This document shows, one piece after another, positions 9,101 to 15,129 of a stretch of DNA of 15,332 nt. The position numbers and the translations under genes are program-made. The notes beneath the pieces were generated by a model. The model saw only the letters and a list, made by a program, of their open reading frames with translations, was not told where the DNA came from and did not search any database. The number at the start of each line of letters is the position of its first letter. Positions within the stretch are counted from its first letter, which is position 1. This DNA comes from an uncultured Ruminococcus sp. (lineage in GTDB: Bacteria > Bacillota > Clostridia > Oscillospirales > Acutalibacteraceae). The DNA lies in NCBI GenBank assembly GCA_902803035.1, contig CADCON010000226.1:1-15332 (forward strand), given 5' to 3'.

Positions 9101-9599
9101 CGCAACGCTCATATCCGGCCGCAGCGAGCGCGTTGACGCAAGAATCGACGGACACCTCGCCTCCGGATTCTATGGTGAGCATTCTCTCCTGAAGCTCTTC
9201 GGGCGGAATGGTAAGCTGACTGGCACCGTCCGCGCAGACAACGGCGACGTCGAATTCCTCCTTGATGATATGGCTGAGCGTTTCAATGCGGCTGTGTTCA
9301 TAGTCATGCGAACGCCCTTCCATGGAGCGAAGCTCGATGTCGCGGGCGGGGCAGAAATACGCTCTCAGTCCCATTTTGGTAAGGTCGTCGCACAGACGTG
9401 ACGCCTCCGCTTCATCGGACGCGATGTAAAGCAGCTTTTTGCCCAGCGTACGGCTCAGAGCCGCGGTGAAATGGATTTTATGAATGCTCGCCAGACCTGT
9501 GACCCCGGCGGGAAGGCGGTGCGTCCGGACGGCGTTCACCAGCGATTGGTATTCTTGCAATGAATCGGCGAAATAAGGAATAAATCCGAGATGTTCCAT
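6132..9599 (-). CDS. mfd: Transcription-repair coupling factor
   Basis: Mfd is an ATP-driven DNA translocase that pushes stalled RNA polymerase off damaged DNA and recruits UvrA to start nucleotide excision repair. The 1155-residue protein is of normal length. It has an N-terminal UvrB-like region (about 1-350) and an RNA polymerase-interacting CarD-like domain (GDYIVHTTYGVGTYGGI, 496-512). The translocase motor has Walker A GDVGFGKTE (645-653, Lys651), DEEQRFG (746-752) and the arginine-finger motif RGRVGRS (917-923). A C-terminal regulatory domain spans about 1005-1130. I chose the ATG at 9599 because GGAGGA lies ten bases upstream; the in-frame ATG at 9617 lacks a site. The frame stays open to 9941, but that extension overlaps the upstream muramidase gene and resembles nothing in the family. 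The upstream gene ends 59 bases before this start, so co-transcription is likely. Confidence 0.97.
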   Translation of the reverse strand: MEHLGFIPYFADSLQEYQSLVNAVRTHRLPAGVTGLASIHKIHFTAALSRTLGKKLLYIASDEAEASRLCDDLTKMGLRAYFCPARDIELRSMEGRSHDYEHSRIETLSHIIKEEFDVAVVCADGASQLTIPPEELQERMLTIESGGEVSVDSCVNALAAAGYERCDMVEGTGQFSLRGGILDFFPPDSPHPVRADFWGDTVDSLNYFDLDSQRSIEPVEKINLLPATELIISDRAALAGKLRALARSLRSKAQAAAKENLLREADDLEAGVICGSPDRYISILCSYEATIFDYMPKDSLVIVSEHIAVQEKMRNYEAFISEDIKNLMLDGLLCRGMDKFILSYGEFTAKLGRAVYFETFTRGGYEYDLQTLINVNARQHPVWNGKTSDLIEELKALLDSGNSIILLGGTPRSCEGLYEDLKKAGVPVTTDNAPKMPLFNGVTIAEGGLSGGFEYFSTKLVVISWGRYVSPPQEKPKTRKKKDTLDLQNLNELLPGDYIVHTTYGVGTYGGIKKLKMDGITKDYIVIHYAGSDVLYVPISQLDMVSKYVGGKEGAAVRVNRLGSDEWRNQKRRVQKHVADIADKLVKIYAERLKATGYAFDHDTEWQREFEDRFEYPETDDQLKATDEIKRDMERPVPMDRLLCGDVGFGKTEVALRAAFKCMIEGRQCAILVPTTILAWQHFQTASKRFDSYPFRIEILSRFRSAKQQAEILRRLKRGDIDLIIGTHKLIQKNVEFSDLGLAIIDEEQRFGVAQKEKFKERYPAVDILTLSATPIPRTLNMAMSGLRDISSLDEAPHDRHPVQTYIIDHDTAMIAEAIHRELRRGGQVFYLHNKVEDIDRTAAKVAEMAPEARIVVGHGQMHEDALSDVWRKMLDHEADILVCTTIIETGVDIPNCNTLIIENACNFGLAQLHQIRGRVGRSSRRAYAYLTVPPFKTLTETAGKRLQAIREFTEFGSGIKIAMRDLQIRGAGNLLGSDQSGQVESVGYDMYMKLLNAAVRKAKGEAPSVTDIECLVDIRMEAHIPENYIESTQLRLEVYRMIASVRNEEDASDVIDELIDRFGEPPKSVLGLITVSQLRSAAAEAGITEIRQAEGKYMLCCRKVDLNVYAKLAEKLPGRVMIVDKTPPYISVKVNPAKEAAQNLEEILGALQSD

Positions 9600-9658
9600 T
9601 TGAAGGAGTTCCTCCATTGTTTCAGGCAGCGTCGCTGCGATAATTGAAAAGCTGGGAA

Positions 9659-11455
9659 TCAGGGGGCAGGCTGATTGTGAATAAAGGCGCGCCATTCTTC
9701 TTCCGAGCCGAGAAAGGCGTTCATGTCGATGAATGACTCTTTGCCCCTGTAACCCTCCAGCTTTGCCCGGTTGGTGTACTGCCAGAAGAGCCAGTTGCCT
9801 TCGGGCGGGTCTGTGACCACATTCCGGAACCAGATAGGGTAGTCGTCGAAATAGGAGTACACATACTGCAGGTAGGACGGCTCGGTGACATAGATGATAG
9901 GACGCTTTCCGTAATGCTTTTCCAGCGTGTCCAGAAGGCATTGCAGCTCCGGCACGATCAGGTCTGCCGGAAGGGGATGACGTTCGTGATCGCCATAATA
10001 TTCCAGATCGATCACCGGCGGGAGGGAATTGTCCCTGACCGGCACAGTGGCGATAAAATGTTGCGCCTGCGTCCTGCCACTGCTCTCAAAGCTGAAAAAG
10101 TGATACGCCCCGGCGGCAATATCCGTTCCGGAAACAGCGCGCCAGTTCTCCGCAAAGCGGCTGTCAACGTGTCCGCTTCCCTCGGTCGCCTTGATAAAAG
10201 CAAACCGAACGCCCTGTGATTCCAGCGTTTTCCAGTTGATTTCCCCCTGATAGGACGACACGTCCACGCCCTGAACGGAATAATGCCGCGCGTAGATTTT
10301 GTTGGGAATGATCATGCCTTTCAACGCGGCGATCACAAAGCACGCGCCGATGAGCGGCAACACCACGCACACGGCCATGCAGGTTTTCGGACGCCGTCTG
10401 ACCAAATCCTTCGGGAGCCGGAATCTGCCGTTGAGCGCGGGACAGAATCTGTCCGACAGATACGCCGGAATCAGCGTAAGTCCCGCTGTCAATACAATAT
10501 ATACAGGAATTTTGAAATAAATGCTCTCCAAGAAGCGCCAATGCACGGCTTCAAAGAGCAGCGTGTTGAAATAATTGACATAAGCGAGGACAGGACCGCC
10601 AATCATGAAGTAGAGCATGGAGTGTCTGCCAATGTACATCAGCAGCCGCACAGGGCGGTTTTCCTTTGGAAGGACGTTGCCGAGAGCGATAACGAAACCA
10701 TTGCCGGCGATCAACAGCGGAACCGAAACGAGAGGGGAGAGGAAGGTGTTGTTGGCCACGATGATTCTCGCGTTGGTCACGCCGAGTGTGCAGGCAAACA
10801 CGGTGACAAGCGCGAAAAAGGCACATCCGGAGAGGATCGCGTGTTCAGGACGGAATTTAAACTTTGCGATGATTCCCGTTTGTCTGGCGCAGTAGCCCGC
10901 AATATAGAAAATCACGCACACAAGGGCGGTGTCCCAGTTCCAGGGACGCATGATTCTTTCCCGCACCAGAAGGAATCCGACTGCCATCAGAGCGACGCCC
11001 GCCAGCATCATCGGAAGCGGCTTGTCGCGGCAGAGCTTGTTGACGATCATAAAATAGAGGGAACAAAGCAGCAGAACGGAGAAAAAATAGGCAGTTGGCT
11101 TCACAAGGAACGACATAGAGGTATCGTACAGCCATTCGGGAATGGTCGATGGGTGAAGCAGCAGCCCCGCAATGATCTGAAGCGAAAGCGTGGTCAGACT
11201 GAAGCAGAACATCAGCTTGAGCAACAGCTCCCTGAGTACCTTGTTGTACAGAAAATCGGGAATGCTCCCGCCGTAATTCTTTGTAAAGTAACCTGCCAGA
11301 ATGAAAAAGCAGGGAACCGTAAACGGTGAAAAGTACATAACGACGGCGTCCGGCACCGCGGGAATGTGCGCCAGGATAACGGTCAGAGAGCATATTCCGC
11401 GGGCCGCGTCGCACCATGTTTCGCGGTTTTTTACTGTGTCAACGTTGGTGTTCAT
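9659..11455 (-). CDS. Membrane acyltransferase 3 fused to GH25 muramidase
   Basis: A 598-residue two-part protein. The N-terminal half (about 10-380) is a multi-pass acyltransferase-3 domain like those that O-acetylate cell-wall or surface polysaccharides. It has an ARG near residue 19, ILAH with His30, and FFILAGYF at 50-57, followed by about ten hydrophobic segments, the last at about 359-380. The C-terminal third (about 392-595) is a GH25 lysozyme domain. It opens with GVDVSSYQG (Asp398) and has FIKATEG, AYHFF, the VIDLE catalytic pair (Asp483, Glu485), FWQYT and a late FIDMNAF (Asp577). All four acidic residues expected from the GH25 family are present, so it should cleave the MurNAc-GlcNAc linkage. 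With an odd number of membrane spans the muramidase would lie outside. Classic OatA pairs the same membrane domain with an SGNH esterase domain, which is absent here. The gene lies 26 bases after pth and 59 before mfd, where B. subtilis has fin. The acyl acceptor is not determined. Confidence 0.87.
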   Translation of the reverse strand: MNTNVDTVKNRETWCDAARGICSLTVILAHIPAVPDAVVMYFSPFTVPCFFILAGYFTKNYGGSIPDFLYNKVLRELLLKLMFCFSLTTLSLQIIAGLLLHPSTIPEWLYDTSMSFLVKPTAYFFSVLLLCSLYFMIVNKLCRDKPLPMMLAGVALMAVGFLLVRERIMRPWNWDTALVCVIFYIAGYCARQTGIIAKFKFRPEHAILSGCAFFALVTVFACTLGVTNARIIVANNTFLSPLVSVPLLIAGNGFVIALGNVLPKENRPVRLLMYIGRHSMLYFMIGGPVLAYVNYFNTLLFEAVHWRFLESIYFKIPVYIVLTAGLTLIPAYLSDRFCPALNGRFRLPKDLVRRRPKTCMAVCVVLPLIGACFVIAALKGMIIPNKIYARHYSVQGVDVSSYQGEINWKTLESQGVRFAFIKATEGSGHVDSRFAENWRAVSGTDIAAGAYHFFSFESSGRTQAQHFIATVPVRDNSLPPVIDLEYYGDHERHPLPADLIVPELQCLLDTLEKHYGKRPIIYVTEPSYLQYVYSYFDDYPIWFRNVVTDPPEGNWLFWQYTNRAKLEGYRGKESFIDMNAFLGSEEEWRAFIHNQPAP

Positions 11456-11481
11456 AGGCAGAACCCCCGTAATTATTTGAA

Positions 11482-12075
11482 TTATGAGTTAAACTGATTC
11501 ATCGCCCTGTCTATCTGGCCGTTGACAATCAATTCGGCCGCCTGCGCCGCGTTTTCGGCCGAACATTCCATTTCCTTCAGCTCGCCGGCGGTGAAATGGC
11601 TCAGCACCCAGTCGGCGAGGCTGTAATCCGGATGCGGTTTTGCTCCGATGCCCAGCTTGATGCGGCAGAAGTCGCTGCTTTCAATCATATCGATGATGTT
11701 ACGCATTCCGTTCTGACCGCCGTGCGAACCCTTCCGGCGGATGCGAAGCCTGCCGGGTTCGAGCGAGATGTCGTCGCACATGACAAGGAGACGTTCGGGC
11801 GGAATCCTGTAGAACTGCATGATTTCGTCCACGGCCTGACCGGACAGGTTCATAAAGGTCTGCGGCTTTGCAAGCAGAATGCGTTTTTCCCCGCACATTC
11901 CGTCGCCGATCAGCGCGTGGAATTTCAGGCGGTCAACCGTGATGCCAAGCCGCTTCGCAAGCGCGTCGGCGGCCATGAATCCCGCGTTGTGCCGGGTGCC
12001 CTGGTACTTTTTGCCGGGATTGCCAAGGCCGACTACCAGCCAGTCGATTTTTTTGGGTTGGTTAAAACCGAACAT
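11482..12075 (-). CDS. pth: Peptidyl-tRNA hydrolase
   Basis: Pth cuts the ester bond of peptidyl-tRNAs released from stalled ribosomes, recycling tRNA in the cytoplasm. The 197-residue protein has the complete bacterial active-site set: VGLGNPG (15-21, Asn19), TRHNAGF with catalytic His29, FMNLSG with Asn76, CDDISL with Asp101, and GSHGGQNGMRN with Asn122. It has about nine residues before the first strand, slightly more than usual. TTGGGAG lies about 12 bases before the ATG. Pth, prs and mfd are regular neighbours in Firmicutes, which supports the call. The next gene starts only 26 bases downstream, so the two are probably co-transcribed and perhaps translated together. Confidence 0.97.
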   Translation of the reverse strand: MFGFNQPKKIDWLVVGLGNPGKKYQGTRHNAGFMAADALAKRLGITVDRLKFHALIGDGMCGEKRILLAKPQTFMNLSGQAVDEIMQFYRIPPERLLVMCDDISLEPGRLRIRRKGSHGGQNGMRNIIDMIESSDFCRIKLGIGAKPHPDYSLADWVLSHFTAGELKEMECSAENAAQAAELIVNGQIDRAMNQFNS

Positions 12076-12122
12076 TTGCTATATTCACTCCCAAGAGGAT
12101 AATTCCGGATAAAACCCCAAAG

Positions 12123-12156
12123 GGCAGGACGATAGCCAATCGGATACCGCCCTGCC
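12123..12156 (-). other. Hairpin in the prs-pth gap, possible weak terminator or processing site
   Basis: In the 124-base gap between prs and pth, GGCAGG and CCTGCC (12123-12128 and 12151-12156) pair exactly. The pairing continues inward through wobbles to a short CC/GG closing helix. On the transcribed strand the hairpin is followed by CTTTGGGGTTTT, a poor U-run. It may lower or tune expression of pth and the genes beyond; no clear promoter was found in the gap. Confidence 0.45.
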
Positions 12157-12199
12157 TGTCAGGAATTATTTATGTGTGTTGAGCATCAATGATGTATGA

Positions 12200-13171
12200 T
12201 CAGTCAAAAATCGGGGAAATAGGCTCATCGCTGTAGACCCTGCGAATGGCGTCGGCAAAATAGGGAGCGGTGCTGAGAATGGTGAATTTGTCAAGCATTT
12301 TCTCCTTGCCGAGGTGAATGGTGTCGAGGAAAACGAATTCCTTGATCGGGCTTGCCTCGATTTTCTGAAGGGCGGGGCCGCTGAGAACCGCGTGGGTGGC
12401 ACAGGCGGAAACCTCCACCGCGCCGTGATCCATCAGGGCCTTCGCGGCGTTGCAGATGGTGCCGGCCGTATCGACCATATCATCTATCAGAAGGATTTTC
12501 TTTCCGGTGACGTCGCCGATAATGCTCATCACTTCGCTGACATTGGCCTTCTGGCGGCGTTTGTCGATAATGGCGATCGGGCAGTCAAGACGCTGTGCGA
12601 AATTTCTCACGCGGGTCACCGAACCGAGGTCGGGAGATACGCACATATACTCACTGTTTCTGCTGCCCATTTTTTCCTTGAAGTACTTGGCGAGAATGGG
12701 TGCGCCGAGAAGGTGATCCACTGGAATGTTGAAGAAGCCCTGAATCTGCGCCGCGTGAAGGTCCATGGTCAGCACTCTGTCTGCGCCGGCAACGGTAATG
12801 AGATCCGCGCAGAGCTTGGCGGAAATCGGATCTCTGGCTTTGGCTTTTCTGTCCTGACGGGCATATCCCATGTAGGGAATGACCGCGGTGATACGGCTTG
12901 CCGAAGCTCTCTTGAGCGCGTCGATCATGATGAGCATTTCCATCAGGTTGTCATTCACGGGGTCGCTGGTCGACTGAATGATGAAGCAATCCTTGCCGCG
13001 CACGGATTCCTTGAGCGAAACCGAGATTTCTCCGTCGCTGAATTTCGTGACGTCGCTCCTGCCCATAGGCTGTTCGAGTATGTCGCATATATCCTGGGCG
13101 AGCTTCATGTTGGAATTGCACGAGAAGATCTTGATGTCGGTGCCGTGAAGACTTTTGTTGCTGAGAATCAT
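12200..13171 (-). CDS. prs: Ribose-phosphate pyrophosphokinase (PRPP synthetase)
   Basis: This enzyme transfers pyrophosphate from ATP to ribose-5-phosphate, making PRPP for purine, pyrimidine, NAD, histidine and tryptophan synthesis. At 323 residues it is of normal class I length. Visible features are the FSDGE segment (44-48), RQDRKAKARDPISAK (105-119), the PRPP synthetase signature VLTMDLHAAQIQGFF (133-147, metal His139), the KRRQKANVSE flexible catalytic loop (204-213) and the PRPP-binding loop LLIDDMVDTAGT (227-238). A near-perfect AGGAGG lies nine bases upstream of the ATG. It follows glmU by 88 bases, the standard Firmicute order, and precedes pth. No missing key residue was seen. Confidence 0.98.
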   Translation of the reverse strand: MILSNKSLHGTDIKIFSCNSNMKLAQDICDILEQPMGRSDVTKFSDGEISVSLKESVRGKDCFIIQSTSDPVNDNLMEMLIMIDALKRASASRITAVIPYMGYARQDRKAKARDPISAKLCADLITVAGADRVLTMDLHAAQIQGFFNIPVDHLLGAPILAKYFKEKMGSRNSEYMCVSPDLGSVTRVRNFAQRLDCPIAIIDKRRQKANVSEVMSIIGDVTGKKILLIDDMVDTAGTICNAAKALMDHGAVEVSACATHAVLSGPALQKIEASPIKEFVFLDTIHLGKEKMLDKFTILSTAPYFADAIRRVYSDEPISPIFD

Positions 13172-13217
13172 TTTTACTTCCTCCTGATCTAGATGGTGTA
13201 TGAATGATGATATATCA

Positions 13218-13246
13218 CGGCATTGTGAGAAGCAATCAGAATGCCG
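13218..13246. other. Hairpin between glmU and prs
   Basis: CGGCATT (13218-13224) and AATGCCG (13240-13246) are exact inverted repeats around a 15-base loop, in the 88-base glmU-prs gap. No U-run follows on the transcribed strand, so it is not an ordinary terminator. It could be an RNA stability or processing element, or chance. Confidence 0.35.
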
Positions 13247-13259
13247 CTGCGCTATGGAA

Positions 13260-14705
13260 TTACTGTTTGTCGCTGCGTCTTGCGGCCGCCCAGCCGTCCT
13301 TCACGACCTGACGCGCGCGGGCGATGCCGAGGGCGTCCGAAGGAATATCTTCGGTGATGGTGGAGCCTGCGGCGGTGTAGGCGCCGGCGCCGATGCTGAC
13401 GGGGGCGACCAGATTGGTATTGCAGCCGATGAAGCAATCGTCACCGATCGTGCAGCGCGCCTTATGCTGCCCGTCGTAATTGACCGTCACGCATCCGCAG
13501 CCGAAATTGACCCGCTTGCCGACGTCGCTGTCGCCGACATAAGTCAGGTGAGCGACCTTGGTACCTTCGTCAAGCACGGAATTCTTGACCTCCACAAAAT
13601 CGCCGATATGTACCTTTGGACCGATCTTGCAGTTGGGTCTGATCTGGGAGAACGGGCCGATGTCGGTGCCGTCGAATATTTCGCTTTGCCTGACCTGACT
13701 TGAGTTGATGATCACATTGTCGTGAACCGTCGAATTTTCAATTAATGTATTCGGTCCAATGGCGCAGCTGCTCCCGATGGAAACCTTTCCCCTGAGAATC
13801 GTTCCCGGAAGAACGACCGTGTTGGCGCCGATACGGACGTCCGGACCGATAATCACGCCGTCGGAACAGGTGATGGAAACGCCGTCGTAGATCATCTGGT
13901 TCAGAATGGCACGGCGGGCGATCTGATTAAGCTCATTGAGCTGAACGGGATCGTTGGCGCCCATGACAACGCTGGCGGAGTCGGCTGTGAACGCGTTGGC
14001 TGCGTCGCCGAGGAGTTTGACGGCTTCCGGAAGATAATACTCGCCGGTCACGCTGCTTTGCTTGATATGATCGGTGTCCAGCACAGAAAGAAGCGCGTCC
14101 ACATTGAACCAGTAGGCGCCGGAATTGACCTCCCTGACCGCGAGCTGCTCCATTGTGGCTTCCTTATGCTCCACAATCGCCATGAGACTGCCGTCTGCCG
14201 CGCGGAGAATCCTTCCGTAACCTGTGGGATCGTCCAGCATAGCCGAAATCACCGTGACGCAATTGCCCTGTGCCTCATGAAAGAAGAAGGAATTGGAGAT
14301 GTTGCGGCAGTCCATGAAGGGGGCGTCGCCATTGAGGATCAGCACACTTCCGCCCTTGTGCGCTTCCAGAAATTCCTTAGCCATCATGACCGCGTGACCG
14401 GTTCCCTTGCGTTCCGTCTGTGTGACAGTCGAGCAGGCGTCCTCGCCGGAGTAGGTCTTGGACAGATAGTCCTTGATCATTTCCTCCAGATGACCCGTAA
14501 CCACGCACACATCCCTCACGCCGGCTTCACGGACGGAGTCGATCACCCATCCGAGCATCGGTTTGAAAAGCACTTCCATCATCGCCTTGGGCTTGTTGGA
14601 TTTCATGCGCTTTCCCTCACCGGCAGCCAGTACGATAGCGCAAACGCTTCCGGAACGGATCGGTTCGGATAGGTTTCCGAAATTCTGCTTTGAAAACGAC
14701 AACAT
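13260..14705 (-). CDS. glmU: Bifunctional UDP-GlcNAc pyrophosphorylase / GlcN-1-P acetyltransferase
   Basis: GlmU acetylates glucosamine-1-phosphate and then couples it to UTP, making UDP-GlcNAc for peptidoglycan and other wall polymers. The 481-residue protein has the uridylyltransferase domain first: LAAGEGKRMKS (26-36), QTERKGTGHA (96-105), NGDAP (125-129), GYGRI (162-166) and VNSGAYWF (193-200). A left-handed beta-helix of hexapeptide repeats fills about 275-450. It includes KVAHLTYVGD with catalytic His386 and FGCGCVTVNYDG (401-412). About 17 residues precede the first strand beyond the usual start. No later in-frame start codon before the core was found, so the extension seems real. AGGAG sits about 12 bases before the ATG. 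It is the first gene of the minus-strand operon, and its promoter should lie in the AT-rich divergent region. Confidence 0.97.
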   Translation of the reverse strand: MLSFSKQNFGNLSEPIRSGSVCAIVLAAGEGKRMKSNKPKAMMEVLFKPMLGWVIDSVREAGVRDVCVVTGHLEEMIKDYLSKTYSGEDACSTVTQTERKGTGHAVMMAKEFLEAHKGGSVLILNGDAPFMDCRNISNSFFFHEAQGNCVTVISAMLDDPTGYGRILRAADGSLMAIVEHKEATMEQLAVREVNSGAYWFNVDALLSVLDTDHIKQSSVTGEYYLPEAVKLLGDAANAFTADSASVVMGANDPVQLNELNQIARRAILNQMIYDGVSITCSDGVIIGPDVRIGANTVVLPGTILRGKVSIGSSCAIGPNTLIENSTVHDNVIINSSQVRQSEIFDGTDIGPFSQIRPNCKIGPKVHIGDFVEVKNSVLDEGTKVAHLTYVGDSDVGKRVNFGCGCVTVNYDGQHKARCTIGDDCFIGCNTNLVAPVSIGAGAYTAAGSTITEDIPSDALGIARARQVVKDGWAAARRSDKQ

Positions 14706-14787
14706 GTTTTCACTCAGCTCCTACCAATATTTCTTTGTTGCTTGACCAATCAAACGCTGATATAAACGGTAACAAACATATTAAATA

Positions 14788-14815
14788 TTATTACATTTCT
14801 ACATCATTTTTTCAA
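14788..14815 (-). promoter_or_regulatory. Candidate promoter of glmU operon
   Basis: On the minus strand, TTGAAA (14815-14810) and TAATAA (14793-14788) are 16 bases apart, with TG directly before the -10. TAATAT (14790-14785) is an alternative -10. A perfect-looking TTGACT at 14820-14815 has poor spacing. The region is AT-rich, so chance matches are likely, but it lies at a sensible distance, about 85 bases upstream of glmU. Confidence 0.4.
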
Positions 14816-14942
14816 GTCAAAAATTGTTTTTTTTGCCCTCAATCAGTTTCTTCTACAGTTTACACAAAACAAATTCAAAAGATGGCGGATTATTGGTTTT
14901 ATTTGATTGTCATGAGTTTGTAATTAAGCTGTAAATAATTTC

Positions 14943-14968
14943 AAAAAAATTTGAAAAAAATTGAAAAA
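14943..14968 (+). promoter_or_regulatory. Phased A-tracts (UP-element-like) upstream of ppdK promoter
   Basis: A-runs at 14943-14949, 14954-14960 and 14964-14968 recur at roughly helical spacing (10-11 bases). Such runs bend DNA and can bind the RNA polymerase alpha subunit when just upstream of a promoter. The function is inferred from position and pattern only. Confidence 0.5.
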
Positions 14969-14978
14969 GTACTGGATT

Positions 14979-15006
14979 TTGTGGAAATGATGTGCTATCA
15001 TATACT
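14979..15006 (+). promoter_or_regulatory. Candidate promoter of ppdK
   Basis: The best -10 options are the extended form TGCTATCAT (14993-15001) and the overlapping TATACT (15001-15006). For TATACT, the -35 position is a weak TTGTGG (14979-14984) with a 16-base spacer. A weak -35 with an extended -10 and upstream A-tracts is a coherent arrangement. Transcription would start near 15008-15014, giving a leader of about 120 bases. Confidence 0.5.
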
Positions 15007-15013
15007 AAGCAAT

Positions 15014-15078
15014 GTACGAGTTGCCTTTTTTGCCTTTTTTGCTTTCGGCAGGAAAGACAAATGAGGCAATGGGCGTAC
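15014..15078 (+). ncRNA. Structured 5' leader element of ppdK (unclassified)
   Basis: Three nested pairings are visible. GTACG (15014-15018) pairs with CGTAC (15074-15078), and TTGCCT (15021-15026) with AGGCAA (15064-15069). TTTGCTTTC (15038-15046) pairs with GAAAG-A-CAAA (15052-15061) around a GGCAG loop with one bulge. The element starts about where transcription should begin. I could not match it to a riboswitch class I know, and it may be a plain stabilising 5' hairpin. Confidence 0.45.
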
Positions 15079-15094
15079 GAAAGCTAATTTTTAC

Positions 15095-15112
15095 GAAATC
15101 ATCAGTGATTTC
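15095..15112 (+). other. Short hairpin just upstream of the ppdK ribosome binding site
   Basis: GAAATCA (15095-15101) and TGATTTC (15106-15112) form a perfect 7-base stem with a TCAG loop. It ends one base before AGGAGGT (15114-15120). It leaves the ribosome binding site open in this fold, so it may keep the site exposed or act as a roadblock. Confidence 0.5.
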
Positions 15113-15129
15113 CAGGAGGTTTTAAACAC

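Larger units (their letters stand above)
14706..15129. other. AT-rich divergent regulatory region between glmU and ppdK
   Basis: This 424-base stretch holds no convincing gene; a short plus-strand frame at 14690-14923 has neither a ribosome binding site nor recognisable content. It is markedly AT-rich from about 14761 to 14970. It contains the glmU promoter candidate on the minus strand, evenly spaced A-tracts, the ppdK promoter candidate, and a ppdK leader with several hairpins. Confidence 0.85.

Noticed and set aside
9600..9941. N-terminal extension of mfd upstream of 9599
   Set aside because: The extra residues are low-complexity, overlap the end of the upstream muramidase gene and match no Mfd domain. 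A ribosome binding site supports the ATG at 9599.
10283..11329. A 348-codon plus-strand frame opposite the acyltransferase-GH25 gene
   Set aside because: Its composition is rich in Arg, His, Gln and Glu with no motif, and it mirrors the hydrophobic membrane segments of the real gene on the other strand.
14690..14923. A 77-codon plus-strand frame in the glmU-ppdK spacer
   Set aside because: It overlaps the glmU start, lacks a ribosome binding site, and its AT-rich content reads as promoter DNA rather than protein.
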